This document shows positions 1-13,802 of a stretch of DNA of 64,000 nucleotides, piece by piece. Each line of letters opens with the position of its first letter. The stretch's first letter is position 1. Source of the stretch: Strix aluco (lineage: Eukaryota > Chordata > Aves > Strigiformes > Strigidae); the NCBI RefSeq assembly GCF_031877795.1, contig NC_133941.1:24528251-24592250 (forward strand), read 5' to 3'. The notes under the pieces were generated by a model that had not been told where the DNA came from, searched no databases, and worked only from the letters and a program-made list of their open reading frames with translations. The position numbers were made by a program, and so were the translations under genes.

Positions 1-633
1 ACTTGACCAGAATTCTAGACCCAATGGAGTTTAATGAAGTCTCATTCTTTTAAATTAGCCTTCCAATATAGGAAAAGAAAAGACAGAAATCTGCAGGGTA
101 ACAAAAGTAAAACGTAAGCTAAAACTAGAAAGAGTACATATGATCAAATAAAACATTCAGGGAAGGGAACATTTCACCAAATGAGAAAGTCCACAGAGGA
201 TTTCCAGAGCATATCTCCTCCTTGTACTGAAAAAGTCATGGAAGAAACCTTTATTCTTTTATCCGTTGGGCAAATATTTCTTTTTTGTTGTCACTACTTT
301 CTCTGAAAGACCCCTTTCAGCTGTAACAGAAGTGAACTTCAGCCACTTAACAGCTGTGGTTTGTGCAGAGCCGTCACCAAAGTCCTCAGCTCCTCAGTGC
401 TGGCAGGTCAGAGCTGCAGCACTGGGGTGTACAAAGTCCACAGACAGCTGAGAAAAAATGGGCCCTGAGCAGTGCAGATCAGAAGCCAGAGAGGTCTGCC
501 TTTGCAGGGAACCTTAGATAAAATAAGGGATTAACGGTATTCCCAAGATAACACAATCCATTTTCTTATACTGTACAGGTGCATTTGTCACACACTGCTG
601 CCACCCAAGGATCTTAATGTCTGAGACGATTAC
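1..633. other. No feature recognised
   Basis: Unique-looking AT-rich sequence. The open frame at 266-451 starts with TTG and shows no splice context, so it is not called. Confidence 0.5.
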
Positions 634-834
634 ATGAACAATCAGTGGATGGAAATGAACTCTGGAAATATTGATGTTTTATTGGCTGGTGAAGCATTTA
701 ACCTTCAAGATGATATGGCCTCACCACCATCTGCAAACTTGAATACTGAGCACAAGCAGGAGATTGACTTCACAAACATTTCAACAGAACCAGGCTGTCT
801 CCAGCCTGCAGCTGGTCTGTCTCCTTGTGTCTGA
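634..834 (+). CDS. Small open frame, possible terminal exon fragment
   Basis: A 66-codon frame from ATG to TGA reading MNNQWMEMNSGNIDVLLAGE and onward, rich in Asn, Asp and Glu. TGA is in frame just upstream of the codons preceding the ATG. A possible acceptor (TGTCTGAG) lies 9 nt before the ATG, and a better one (ACTGTACAG) at 579. The composition looks protein-like but no family is recognised and no partner exon is visible. Confidence 0.18.
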   Translation: MNNQWMEMNSGNIDVLLAGEAFNLQDDMASPPSANLNTEHKQEIDFTNISTEPGCLQPAAGLSPCV

Positions 835-3800
835 CAATAATGCTGTCCCTAGGAGTTTCTGCAGTAGTTTTAACCTCTGTATTCAGTATTTGGCATAAAA
901 TTTAGTGCAGCAAAAATGTCCAAATTACAAACCTTAGGTTTTTCCTTATAGACAGAAACAGAGTCTTTGCTCACTGCAGGAGACCATCAGCCTGGGCTAG
1001 AAATCACGTTGCTTCTGTTACAGTGAAATCAGAGTCCTTATCAGCAAGGTCCTTCTAGACCAGGAGGTTCAATCTATTCCCAAATCTAAGCAGACAATTT
1101 CTTTTTGTAATTGTAGCTTTTATATCCGTTTCACTCCTATATGCTTGAAATACTAAAGTTATAAATGGGTAAGTATTAATTTTCTATAAAGATAGATGCA
1201 CACCCATGGATACAAATACATATTCACATAGCATCATTATATACAAACCTCACATCTAGATTAAGTGCGTAAGTGTGGTGGCAGTTTGTGCTTGACTGGT
1301 TTTTAAATAGCATAAAAGCAAATTCCCTCTCACTCTGGCATGAATGTTCTGTAAGACGCTGTTCTATACCTATAAGAGACAATAAACTGGAGAGAACTAA
1401 GAGATGATTTCATATTTTATTTTAAAACCAAGAGGAACATAAAATGAGTATTTCCCCCAGAAGAGCTCTCTTGATTTTAGCTAATCCACTGCACTAAAAC
1501 AAAGGAGAAGTATGTTAAAGCGAGTATGTGGGAGCTTTTTGTATCCGGCAGAGCCTCTCCCGAGCCCCGGGAATGGCAGGATAGCACAGCTGGAAGATGC
1601 AAGAACAAAACAGGATATTTAGAATCATTTTTCTTGCTCAAGGGAGGGAAGAGCACTGCAGGCCCTCTGCACACACCAACGCAGCTCTGCAGAGTTTGTT
1701 TACTATATTTACTTGAAAAATTAAAAGAAATGGGATTTAAAGGAGACTCCATATGATATTGCTCTAGAGTGCTTTTTGCAGAGAATTCACTTGGGACAAT
1801 ATCCCAGAGCATTGTATTCTACACAAATACGGATGCAGTCCTGCAGGAAACCTTCCCTGTCATGTCCCAAGGTTTGAGAATTTTCCAGCAGTATTTAGGT
1901 ACCATAAACATAACATCAACACTCTGTTGGCTGCAGTCACCTCCAGCTTTCATGGTCATAAAATCTCTTCTAGAGCTGATATTCTAAAATCAAATTTTGA
2001 CATAGTTAATATTAATGAATTGCAGAGTACAGCAAGTGACAGAAGAGATCTGAGCTCTACCTACGTACAGGACCTTCCGCTTCTTATTCCTTATTTAAAT
2101 GAATGAGAAGGGAAACTTTATTCCTGGTAGGTTTGTTCTTTGAAGATGACTCCTGTACGTCTGTTCCGCTGAGTTAACAGGAAAGAGACTCTCACCCTTG
2201 GAGAAGATAGGAAATACAAGACGAAGTCCCAAACTGTAGCAGGTTTCTGCATGTGGCAGTTCCTGATGCTGGCAGTGTGGCTCTGTGGGGATAACCCAAG
2301 CCTCCTGGCAAAATGGTTGCAAGATCAGGAGTAGGTCTTCTGTCCAAATTGCTGCAGGTAAACTTTGCCAGCTTCTTTACTCCCTTTGAGAGATTCAAAT
2401 AAATTCTACCAAGGCAACTTGCTGGACTGATCCTGCTCCTCCCACAGTCTGTTACCTTGATTCTGAATTTTACATATAAGTTTTCATTTGTGTTATTATT
2501 CTAAAAACAAGACAACCTCGCTTGCACAGTTGGTAATGACATTTCCATCCTGCCATTTCAGTCACCCATTAGCAAAACAAGGATGATGATTCTGATGTGG
2601 GAACCTTAGGCAGCCACTCTCCCACATAAGGTTTTTAAAGCAAAGTGACCTAAGTTGTCTTATTGCAGCAGACACATATTAGCATCAAAAACCAGCCTAT
2701 ACCTAGAAGTCCAAGCCCCAGGAGATCCAGCAAGAAGCAGCATTTGTTATTCTGCCTTCCCTTTTGCTCTAACTCTGACTCCAGTCCTAACTAAACCTGG
2801 GTGATGCTGAATAGAGCCAAACTTAAATATTGTAGAACCAGCGACTCTTTCAGCCTGCACGGAGCCTTGAGAGATCTCCAGTCCTGCTTTCAGAGCAGGG
2901 TGAACACTGATTTCAGACCATGTTCCTCAACGCTTTACCCAGCTGGGAGCTGAAGACCTCCAAAGCCAGTGGTGTCCTTGGAGTGCTGTGGGCTTCTGTT
3001 CTTGTAATTAATTATCCTCTAAATGAAAAATATTTTTCGTTATCTCTGGTCCTTTGCTTCAATTTGTCTTCACTGTTAATTTTCTGCTGTGCACCTCAGT
3101 AAAGAGCCTGGCTCTTCCTCATCAGTGCCAGAAAGTGGGTAACAGGCCCCCTCTAAGCAAGCCCAGTTCCCTTGGCTGCCTCTTCTAATTTCCTTACCAT
3201 CTTCTTTGTCCTCCAGTGGCCTTGCTCCAGTTCATCAGCATCTCCCTTATACTCCCTTCATCCAAAACTGAATGAAGTGATACAGAAAACCAACAAAAAT
3301 GCAAAAACATACAGAAGCCAGGAGAAATGTAACCAATCAAAACCTTAAATATCACATACTACAGCTGCTAAAACCCAGTATCATTTAACCAACATATTCC
3401 ACAGCCAGAGTGCTCACAACTGAGCACAACTGACCCCAAATGGTCCTACTCCTTTCCTGGACTCACACAGTCATGCACCTCATCTCTGCCTTAAAAGGCA
3501 GCCTTGTTTTAATTCTGCTAATGAATCTGAAAACACACTATGGAGGTGTTTATGTGCTCCAGTAGATCCCTGAGAAAACAACAAAAGAAATTACTGATGA
3601 TGAAGGCAGGCATTTGGCTGCCTCCCACAGAGAATAATATCCCCAAGAGTATCAGCACACACTCAGCCACTTCCAGTGACATGAGATGAAGACACTAACG
3701 ACAAAGTTTCCTTCTAAACATGTTTTTGCCTTTATTAGTTGTTTAAGATTCATCTTTATTCCCCTACTACCAGAGACAGTTATCTGGAAACCTCTCTATA

Positions 3801-5940
3801 GTTCCAGGTCAGGAATCTCAGTTGGCAGCAGATTAAGTTTGAGGTGGAGAGAAGTAAAGGAGGGTACTTTTCTTGTATCTTACAAAATCACTACCTTTCC
3901 TTACAACTGGGTATGTCATCGCTCCAGCAACTGATACATCTGAATTACAGTGAATTATTTAAATTTCATGCCACTTTTCTTCAGGAGCTCTGCATAGTCC
4001 ACCAGCAGACACAGGTTTTCTTTACGCCTAGCGAAGCGCTGGTTGTTCTGACCATCAGTGACAGTTGTAGATATTAGCAATCACAAAGCAGCTAAGAAAG
4101 CCTCAGTCTCCCCAGCCCCCTCAGCTCAAAAGGAGAAATGCCAGCTGACAGGGGTTTGATCCAGTCCCTATTTAGCAAGTATCACATTATAGTGCAGTAA
4201 TCATTTTTCCCCTGCTCTCTATGAAGTGGGAAGTGAAGTTACCATCATTCTCTTAACAATGTGAAAGATTAAGGAGTCCATTTCCAAATCACTGCAATAA
4301 AACACAATTGGCAGGCAGAGTGAGGATAAAACTAAAAAAAATTAAATGGTACAAGTAGCAGGCTGAAGGAGCAAATTGCACTTCTGAAGCAAGGCACAGG
4401 GCTTGGCTGTGTGTTTTCCTTAGAAGAATTGTAGGAACTGTCTCCTGAGGCAATCAGGAGCGGTTAAGGTGACAGGTAAGTTCTGCAGAGCCAAACCTTC
4501 GAGCTCCAACTGCTCTGCATGAAGGGACCGAGGAGGGGGAGTGTGATTTCACTCCCCTTTCACACACCAAACAGTTCCTTCTCACTGCTTTAGTTAAACT
4601 ATAAATAAAAGTGTCCTGTCATCATCTCCTCTGATCCACCCCCTCTGTTCTCCTTAGGGATGGCTCTGGCCTTCCTGTATCCCCCATGGATATGGGAAAG
4701 AGCCAGAGCCCAGGGGAACGTCACAGGGACCTGGTGTTCAGGTCGCAGCTGCCTCTCTGGATCCCCCTCCCCATGGCAGATGTGCTTCAAGGGCCTTGTG
4801 ATGAAGGCTTGGAAACCAGGCACCTTCCCTGGGCCCCATAGGGTTGGCTTTTCATAGCAGGAGTTACAAAGTCCACTCTGCCATTAATAGATTGAATATT
4901 AGAGGAGAAGTGCGTGCGTGCAGCTTATCTTATCTTCTCTAATAGAGCACACAATGTGCAATGCTTTCAGATACGGGCTCAGTCTGCACCAAACACAAGT
5001 GATAAGGCAAAACCTGAGCAAAGAGACCATTCAGCTAAAGACCAGCCTGCATGTATCTCAAACAAAGCTTCATTTGCTGAGTTGTCTTTTAAAAAAGAAA
5101 AAACCTTTTTTTTCTTAAAAAAAAAGACACTTATTTTCTTAAAAAAAAAAAAAGAAAAAACGTCAGTGTTTACATAGCCATAGTATATATGAATGTATGG
5201 TTGTGATTTACATTTTCACTTGCCTCAAACTCCAGGTTTTTACTTGGGATAACAGGAAAATGTTCTTCTAGACTCTGACTCAGTCAGAAGCCCTGGTCTA
5301 ACCCAAAGAAGTGTGTTACCCTCAGAGCTGCAAGAAGCAGCATCACTTGGTAAAGTACCAGTCAAAGGGAGTTACAGATGCTCCAATTGCTTCTCAGGCT
5401 TCCAGTCCTTAAATAACATGATAATATCAGGGAAATGGCAGAGACAAAGACTAATATGCTTCCTTTTGTCCCCATTTGGCTTCTCATTTGCTATCTTGTC
5501 TATGTAGAATACAAACCCTTCCAGGCATAGGCTCTTCATTCCCACACAGTGCGCAATACAATGGGACCCTAACTCATGCCTACAGATGTTTGCCTAATAT
5601 ATTTGTATTATACAACATGTCATCTTGGGGGTTGTTGACTTTTGCATTTGTGTTTTTAACACAGGAATTCAGAAAAGGGCTCATGCAAGAGCAGAACCAC
5701 CTCGTTATGCATTTTAAAACCATTTTGCATTCTGTAAATCCCCATCCTCCCTGCACTTGGAGAACATAAGGGAGTTCAGATAAAAACTGGAACCTTTCAG
5801 GTTCCCTTCCCTCCCAACAGACATGGAACAATTTAACTCCCTTTTTTTCTAGATGGCTGCATCTGCTCAGCACGGGGTTGATTTATATTGGACATTAGAG
5901 CACTCAGGAGCCTGCTAATCTTTCAAAAACACTTTAGCAC
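835..5940. other. Unassigned intergenic or intronic sequence
   Basis: No supported exon or recognised transposable element. Short open frames on both strands overlap each other and look like chance. The only marked structure is an interrupted A/T homopolymer block at about 5,093-5,160. Confidence 0.5.
5093..5160. repeat. Interrupted poly-A/poly-T low-complexity block
   Basis: Runs of A (up to 13) broken by T-rich and GAAAAA stretches. Confidence 0.85.
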
Positions 5941-5975
5941 ATCAGCTCTATCTTGGTGCTCTGTGTGCTTGTGCA

Positions 5976-6206
5976 TATATATTACATTATATATATATAA
6001 CACATACAATGTGTGTATATTATGTCTGTATACATAATACATATATATAAAATACACAAAGTATACATGCACAAACACCCAGAGCACCAGATACATACAT
6101 ATATATGTATTTTCTTATGTATATATGTGTGTCTATACATTTATGTGAATATATATATTTTTATATAGATAAATATTTATATGTACACACACACACACAC
6201 ACATAC
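5976..6206. repeat. AT-rich microsatellite cluster ending in (CA)n
   Basis: Imperfect TA/TATG/TACA repeats for over 200 bp, closing with a (CA) run at about 6,184-6,202. A hypervariable simple repeat. Confidence 0.85.
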
Positions 6207-6809
6207 ACACTTCCGTTTTTTTTCTGCTTGTGAGAAGACAATACTTCTGGTGCAGGCTGAAACAATTATTTCAGCTAATGTGGGCAAAAGCATGGGCAAG
6301 TAGACAACATCAATAACGTGGACAAAATATTTCACTAAGGCAGCAATCTTTCAGGACAATATTTGAGATGCATCTGCTGGGTCCCACAGAAGCACTCAAG
6401 GGTTGGTATATGGTCCAAATATTAAAGTTTTACATCGCACCTCAAACAAAACTTAGATTTCTGATCAAGTGAAGAAGTTAGAAATCAAAGAAGTGTGCCA
6501 TGCTACAGCTGGTACCCCAGGACAGAGAACTGAGTATCTGCTAAACTCCACTGAAGGCAACATGAACACACAATACTTCCTGGAGTTTGAGATTATGTAA
6601 AAACCAACATGAAATGAAAAAAAAAGAGAGTCATCCATTACTTGCTCTTTTCTAATTTGCTAAGGGATGCAGTTCTAGGGTTCATTTTTAAACATCAGAA
6701 AGATTTGTTGTTTATAGATATTTTTTTCCTTTTTCCCTTTTTTTTTTTTTTTAAAGAAAAAAAGTTTTAGTATTAAACTCTTTGGGCTCTCGTTGTAAGT
6801 CAGTGTGAC

Positions 6810-7631
6810 AGAGTATCATACCTTAGCTAAGGCCAACTGTATGAGGTTCAATAAGGCCAAATGCTGGGTGCTGCACTTGGGCCACAACAACCCCCAGCAG
6901 CGCTACAGGCTTGGGGAGGAGTGGCTGGAGAGCTGCCAGTCAGAGAGGGACCTGGGGGTGTTGATTGACAGCTGGTTGAACATGAGCCAGCAGTGTGCCC
7001 AGGTGGCCAAGAAGGCCAATGGCATCCTGGCTTGTATCAGCACTAGCGTGGCCAGCAGGGATAGGGAAGGGATCTTTCCCCTGTGCTCGGCACTGGTGAG
7101 GCCGCCCCTCGGTGACTGGGTTCAGTTTTGGGCCCCTCACTCCAAAAAGGCCATTGAATGACTCGAGCGTGTCCAGAGAAGGGCAACGGAGCTGGTGCAG
7201 GGTCTGGAGCACAGGTCTGATGGGGAGCGGCTGAGGGAACTGGGGGGGTTTAGTCTGGAGAAGAGGAGGCTGAGGGGAGACCTCATGGCCCTCTGCAACT
7301 CCCTGAAAGGAGGGTGCAGAGAGGGGGGATGAGTCTCTTGAGCCAAGGAACCAGCGGCAGGACAAGAGGGAATGGCCTCAAGTTGCGCCTGGGAAGGTTT
7401 AGACTAGATGTCAGGAAGTATTTCTTTACAGAAAGGGGTATTAGGCAGTGGAATGGCCTGCCCAGGGAGGTGGTGGAGTCCCCATCCCTGGAGGTGTTTA
7501 AGAGTCGGGTCGACATAGCGCTGAGGGATCTGGTGTAGTTGGGAACAGTCAGTGCTGGGTTAACGGTTGGACTGGGTGATGTTCAAGGTCCTTTCCAACC
7601 GAGATGATTCTGTGGTTCTGTGATTCTGTAA
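6810..7631 (+). mobile_element. CR1 LINE, 3' part (plus orientation)
   Basis: Encodes the end of the CR1 ORF2 protein in broken frames: [20 protein letters not shown], later [20 protein letters not shown] and [20 protein letters not shown]. It ends with the typical CR1 3' tail (GGTTGGACTGGGTGATGTTC, then the GATTCTGTG-like repeat). It is 5' truncated, as most CR1 copies are, and in-frame stops show it is dead. Confidence 0.95.
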
Positions 7632-10450
7632 CAGTCTGACCCTGAAGCATCCATAGCATAGATCAAATGATTGGGATAACAGCTCAAGATATGGGAACAG
7701 ACAGGTTTGACTTTTCATTCTAAAGCCTTCCTTCTCTAGTCAGGGGTGAGAATTTTGGTTTAGCTCTACAAAGGCATTTGGATGCCTTATTCCTATTTAA
7801 GTGTCTAATACTTATTACATAGGAGCTACATGTGTAAACATCTCCACAGATCTGGGGTTGAATATCTGAGCTTTACAGTCCTCCAGCTGTGAAACGGGGC
7901 AACTATACTTCTGGAAAGTCTGGTTCATTTCTCATAACTTTTAGAGTTAATCCAGTGCTTCACTAGTTAAAGAGAAGCAAAGTCAAAAGCAAAAGCTTAT
8001 TGAAACACCCTTCTCCTGTTCAGCTTCACTCATCCCGCCCCCAGGTTTAGCCTCTCTTAGACCCAGTCTATCACAGCCACCCCACAAAGAGGATATTTCA
8101 TGGAGGAGTCTACTTCTGTAGGGACACTTGGAAAAGGAAGACAAACCCATTAAGGCATGAAGTCAGGGTGCAGAAGTTAAATCATGCTGAATTCCCACAT
8201 GGCCCCTCTCTTGGAGCTAGCCGTACTCCTCAATCGCAATTCTCCTTTCAGGAGGATTCACCTGGATTAGCGACTTGGCAGACTGACAGCCTTCAAACCC
8301 TAACTGCAGCCGGGGCTCAGCATCACTATTCCCAGTGCATTCCCACCGTGCCAGACTCAGAACCATTTAATAGTTTTACTGGTGGCAAAATATGATTTAT
8401 ATAATATATAAATATATATATATATAATCATCATGATTAAAGTTTGCTAATGTCATAAAGATAGAAGAAAACAGGTGACTGGCACAGAGAAATCCGGTTC
8501 ATCTGGTAAATTCGATGTTGGCTAATAACATGCATTTTAAAACAGCAAAATGTGGAGTGTCAGCTCTGTGAGCGAAGAGCACCGAAGGATGGGGCCTTCA
8601 GGAAGCTGTGGATGGAGGCAGCTGGAGTGTCCAAATAGAGAAATGCCTGACCTTGTGTTTAAAACACTCTGTATAAATGACATTGTGACAGTGCTGTTGG
8701 TGCTGAGAGAGCTGGAGACTTATGGTTTTAAACATAGTCCGGGAGAATCCTTACACAAACGGTCACCCAGGTGTTACAGTTTTACTGCGAAAATAATTGC
8801 TTCTCTCTCTTGCTCAAGCATTTTATTGGTAATCCTGCCCTGCAGTAACTGGGCTGGGGTGCTCGTACCCCGACTGAAATATTTACAGTTGCCTGCTGCT
8901 ATGGTTCTGCACCATGACACGGGTCACTTGTACCCTGTACACTTGTACCTTGCTAAACCACATTATTCATTGTTTGCTTTCCTAGATTCCAATTTCTATG
9001 GGTTTTGAGTACCACCTGAAAGCATTCATGTCAGTTTTCATACATGTTTGCTACTAAAATTGAAAATAGCTTTTTGTGTTGCCTTGAATAAGGAATGAGG
9101 ACACCATGAACCCTTAATAGTAAGGTGATGATATTTTCCTCCATAAATGCAGTTCTTCATATTAATGCAGGCAGCCTTTAAAACATTGCTATATTTCTAA
9201 AGTAAATGCAGATAACCTCAAGCAACCCCAGTCTTCCACTGAAATTCAGTTGCAGGGTGCTTTTATAATGGTAATATATAGGAAAGCTGTCATCTTGTCA
9301 TTTCAAGAGCTGTGGTCCATCACTTTATAAACCATTCTGACAATGGCTGACAAGAAATGTCTATTTTTTTTTTATTATTATTATTACTATTAGAATAGTT
9401 TGTCTATCTGGTCTCTTGGACCAATACACTTAAAATTTTGTATCCAGCCCGAGTTTCTACAAATAATAATATGATGGATTGTCCATAAAGAAAAAAAGAG
9501 CTAAATTTATGACAGTGCCACATTACCTCCACATGCTGACATTTCCACTTAGCTCCCACTAAGCTCATTCTTGGCCTGGGTCAGTGAAAGACTCCAAGGG
9601 TCACCATATCTTGCTCATGCCTCTGGAAAAAAATTCAGAGCATCTTACTTTGGAAGGGCCACCAAAGCCATGGCATTTGCTACCTGAGTCAATGTTCTGG
9701 CTCTCGCAGGCAAAGGCCCTGACACCTGCTATTATCAGAGTCTGGTTTTATCTACCTAAAACTTGTCCAACTATAGTGTATGGCTGAAGTTTCTCCTCCA
9801 GGTGAAAACTAGTATTAATTTTCTCAGATATTCTTAATCAAAATATTGTTCCAGTGTTAGGATACAGAAACCAGATTTTTTTACATCCTGTCTTTTACGT
9901 AAGAATCATTATTTTTTTACAAATTTTACTCTATTTTGGGGTGTTTTGGCAGGGAGCCAAAGGTGACACATGAGCAACTTGCTCCAATATTAAGTAAGTT
10001 GCCCTGTTTTCAAAGAAATGCCATTCACTTAGTGGAACCTGCTTCATGCCTGTCCAAGTCTGTCCCAAACCGCCGTGCTAGGGGAATGTTTGTGTAACGA
10101 AGCTGGCACCATGCAGCTGCCAAGGCCCTAGGTCAAATGAGTCCTGGGGATTTTGATCTGGGTAACTCAGAAGAAGATTGAACCCATGTGATACCAGTAC
10201 CTGCTTTAGAAACTTTCATGAGATACGCGCTGGATTTGCTTTATCCCTCCAAAACAGCAACAGGAAGTAATCGCTAAGAAATGTAGTAAAGCATTAGTGT
10301 ACTGTTCCTAAGTGATGGCTCCTTTACAGATTTATAGTAATGCAGCATTATCCTAAGCCTAGTGCTTACTTTGGAAATCAGGGAAGAAGTGCTAATATGC
10401 CACAAATTTGACACAAAAATTATCTCTCAGGCCAAAAAAAATTAAAAAAT
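7632..10450. other. Unassigned intergenic or intronic sequence
   Basis: No supported gene. It contains an AT dinucleotide run at about 8,396-8,427 and a (TTA)n-like patch at about 9,362-9,392. The 152-codon frame at 8,550-9,008 (plus) has no recognisable domain or splice context. Confidence 0.5.
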
Positions 10451-10451
10451 A

Positions 10452-10539
10452 GTGGCTCTTTCCCCAATTTTCATTAGCACGGATACAACCAGTAGCATCC
10501 GGTTGTCCCTGCGCTAATGGAAATTGGGGAAAATCCACT
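10452..10539. repeat. Long inverted repeat (hairpin), arms about 38 nt
   Basis: The left arm 10,452-10,490 and right arm 10,501-10,539 are near-perfect reverse complements around a 10-nt loop. The core arm begins TTTCCCCAATTTTCATTAGC. Over the inner 32 positions the plus-strand RNA would have three mismatches and two G-U pairs. It may be a miniature inverted-repeat element or a structured RNA. Confidence 0.8.
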
Positions 10540-13182
10540 GAAGAGGGAAAAAATCAGCTAAAGAGCTATTTGCAGGCAAAGACCACTGGAAATCTGATGA
10601 GACCTGGTCTCCAAATGACTCTGTGGGGAGTGGGCCGAGGGGCAGCTGCAGCTGCTGGGACTCACGCCCTGTGCCGAGGAGGGCTGGAAGAGGGGGGACG
10701 CCTGCTGCTGCCTGGCAGGCACCTCCACATCCAGCTCCTGGGGGCCTCCTCCTGTTTGGAGAGCCAGACACAGCTGAAGTGACCCCTTGGCTCCACCCGA
10801 TGGGTCACATTTTCTTTCCAATAATTATTCCCAATTTAAAACTAAAACTCTTTGTGTGAAGGCAAAGCACAGTTCAGTTACAAGGCTGCTTTTTTTTGTT
10901 GCTGCAACTACGAAATTCACTCAGTCCTACAAGCACGTTGCAGCACTGTTTATGCCCAGCTTGGCTTCAGCTCGGTTTAGTCCCAAAAGCTCCTCTTCCA
11001 AGGACTTGGGTCAGCTGGCTGAATGACATCCTCCTGTGGATAACCACATCCCTAACACACTTCTATCTGAAATCGGTGACAGACCCTGAAGCTGCCTCAG
11101 TTTCTTATTCTGGGAGTCCTCAAACATAACTGAAGAGAAATAATGACTTTTCCTGTCCCATGTGCTAACTGGAACTAGAATTCTTTTCTTGGTAACATTT
11201 TTTGCCACCTTCCTGGGCTGCACATGCTGTGAATAGTCTAATTCACATTCACACCCAGCCACAGCAAGGCAGCTCTCTCAAGCCTTTACCAGTATCTGAT
11301 GACCTGACAATGAGAGCATCGTTTCTATTTTAACTACATCTTTCTGATATGAATGCCACAAACACCACAAATCAATCACTAATCTTTGAAAAAAAATGTT
11401 TAATGAAGTAATGTTTTTTTCAAGTATGTTTTTACTCATATCCAGGTACTATCACACCCACCCACAGCTTTCCTTAGCACACCATTACCCTCCACACGAG
11501 AAGAATTGCAAATAGCCATGATTTCACTATCTTGGGCATGTAGTGCAATCTTCCCTTGCCTTATGATAATCTGGCTGACTGACATGAGCTTGAGCAAGAT
11601 AAAACCAGCATCCACATAGATTGAAAATATGCAAAACTATCTATCACACCAGCTAGCAATTTCTATTAGATGACATAGGGGTTTTTTTCTTTTGGGAGAC
11701 TCCTTCTGTGACTTTGCACAGTGGCTGTGGGCAGGCTCAACCCCTTTGCAGGGGCTGCAGGAGCTGCTGGCCCCAGGACTGGCCACCCGACTGCGGCTCG
11801 TGGTGGCCCCGTGGGCAGTGCAGCCACTTATGAATAAAAAACAAGGACAAATTTTTGAGCCCCAGCTTGGAAGTCTTCAATGTTGGTAACTGCGTTTGGC
11901 AACATAGATGTAGTTGTGTTTTTTTCTTCAAAGACTACAAGCTTATCCTGGGGGTCAAGAAGACTAACCCAGACAGTGCATCCCACCCCCGATTCTCCTT
12001 TGTCCATGCCAAGGCTGATCTCAGGGGCAACCTGCCTGCCTGCCCTGCCCAGCATGGAGCCAGCTCACCAGCTCTCTGTGCTGCTGGAAGCCACAGTGCC
12101 CAGGGCTGGGGGACACTGAGCCACAGCCACAGCACAACTACAGTGGTGTGTGCTTTAACTGGAGCTGGTGGGAGCGCGGCCGTCCAGCTCAGAGCTGGTA
12201 CAGGGTGTGGGAAACTGCTGCTTCAAGCCATACCGGCATACTGACTCCAGCAATGACGGGCCCCACGCAGGGTCCCTGCTCTGAGCTGCTTGTACCAGCT
12301 CACCCTCCGCCTCTCCTGGCAGAGAGCAGGTTTGCCTGTAGCCAGAAGTGTGGGAAGAGTTTCACATCTGGTTTTGGAGTGGAAAAAAAAACCAACCTGA
12401 AATTATAAAGCCTCATAAGCTTTGCTGTAAGAGGGAAGCAGTATCATGAAACTGAACAACTGCACGAGTCTTCTGTACATCTAGGGACAGCAAAAGCCAT
12501 GATGTAAATCCCTGATTATTTGAGGCTTGGCAGAAAGCAGAAATGATCTCATGCTTATAGATCAAACAAAGGTATATGGTCAGATCCTCAGCTAATTTAA
12601 CAGACAGAGTTGCAATTAAATCCATCTATTTCTACCAGATAAGGAGCTGCCCACTATCCATTTTTACAAAGATTTTTTTTCATGGTGAATGCTCAGTGTT
12701 TTTCACAGTGCTGCATTTCCCCTTGTGCAGTTTTAAATGGATTATTGCAATGATTCATTTTATTAAGCCATTTTTATTTAAACCTTTTGCCCTTTTCACT
12801 TCACGCAATGGATTTGTCACAGTCTCTAGATGGTGTATTCAAATATAATTGCACAGATGCTCTGCAACATCATCAATTTGTTCATTTAGCAAAGGGCAGT
12901 GCTTGAAGGATACACAATCACAAATCTAGTATCAACTTCAGAAAAGCCTGAAGCTGATATTGGTTAATACTTCTTCTTTTAACTTGTTAAAATGACTGAA
13001 CAAAGGAAATAATGCCAACCAGCAAAGTGCTGACACATCACTATTGATCAAGACAGTCAAAATGTCACGAGATGCCGAAGAAGGAAAATATTCTTTGCCC
13101 ACAGACACAAGCATTCTGGGACAGAAATGTTAAAATAGAAAGTCACCCAGGACACCACAGCACTCAGCTGCAGGAAAATATC
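10540..13182. other. Unassigned sequence
   Basis: Moderately GC-rich in parts (10.6-10.8 kb and 11.7-12.4 kb). Overlapping open frames occur on both strands, but none has recognisable domains or convincing splice context. Confidence 0.5.
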
Positions 13183-13460
13183 CATAGAATCATAGAATCA
13201 TAGAATTCTAGGTTGGAAGGGACCTCAAGGATCATCTTTTGGCAAAAGCACGGTCTAGACAAGATGGCCCGGCACCCTGTCCAGCCGAGTCTTAAAAGTG
13301 TCCAGTGTTGGAGAATCCACCACTTCCCTGGGGAGATTATTCCAGGGAAGACTTCCAAAGTACTTCCCACACTTCATACACTGCAGAACATCAAAAGGAG
13401 CTATTTTTTTACTCTCTTTCCTCATATCAACCAACTGTGTTGTACCCCTATGCTCTCAGC
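13183..13460 (-). mobile_element. CR1 LINE 3' fragment (minus orientation)
   Basis: Starts with tandem CATAGAAT units and GGTTGGAAGGGACCTCAAGG, the reverse complement of a CR1 3' tail. The CR1-like stretch TCCACCACTTCCCTGGGGAG follows. Only the 3' few hundred bases are present, in an older and more diverged form than the copy at 6.8 kb. The right border is approximate. Confidence 0.9.
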
Positions 13461-13699
13461 CAGCAGGCTGCATGCAAGGGTCATGAAGGTATGAATATTT
13501 CCCACTCCATCCCCCTGACAAACACTGGTGTCTGCTTTAAAAGGAGTAACTGAGCTCGGACTGGAAATGTTAACAAATGTTGGGGAAGGTTATATTTACA
13601 AACAGGATACAAGAAATCACCTGGAAAGGAGGAGAGAACAAACCAAACAGACATTACACCACAGTATAAACCAGTGATGAGCCACTTGCAAAAACATGT

Positions 13700-13802
13700 A
13701 TCTGCCCCAGCTCCTGCCCCTGCCCCAGCCCCTTACCCTGACCCAATTCCTGCCCCTGCCCTTTACCCTGAACCTGTCCCAGAGCCTGCCCCTGCCCCAT
13801 GT
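13700..13802. repeat. CCTGCC-type minisatellite
   Basis: Imperfect tandem units of CCTGCCCC/CCAGCC/TACCCTGA type. On the plus strand it creates an (Ala-Pro)n stretch with Tyr-Pro and Glu-Pro variants in the 158-codon open frame 13,674-14,150. That frame has no splice context and I regard it as repeat-driven. Confidence 0.8.

Noticed and set aside
6940..7365. 141-codon minus frame
   Set aside because: Antisense shadow of the CR1 3' part.
8550..9008. 152-codon plus-strand open frame
   Set aside because: No domain, no splice partner, and a length compatible with chance in 64 kb.
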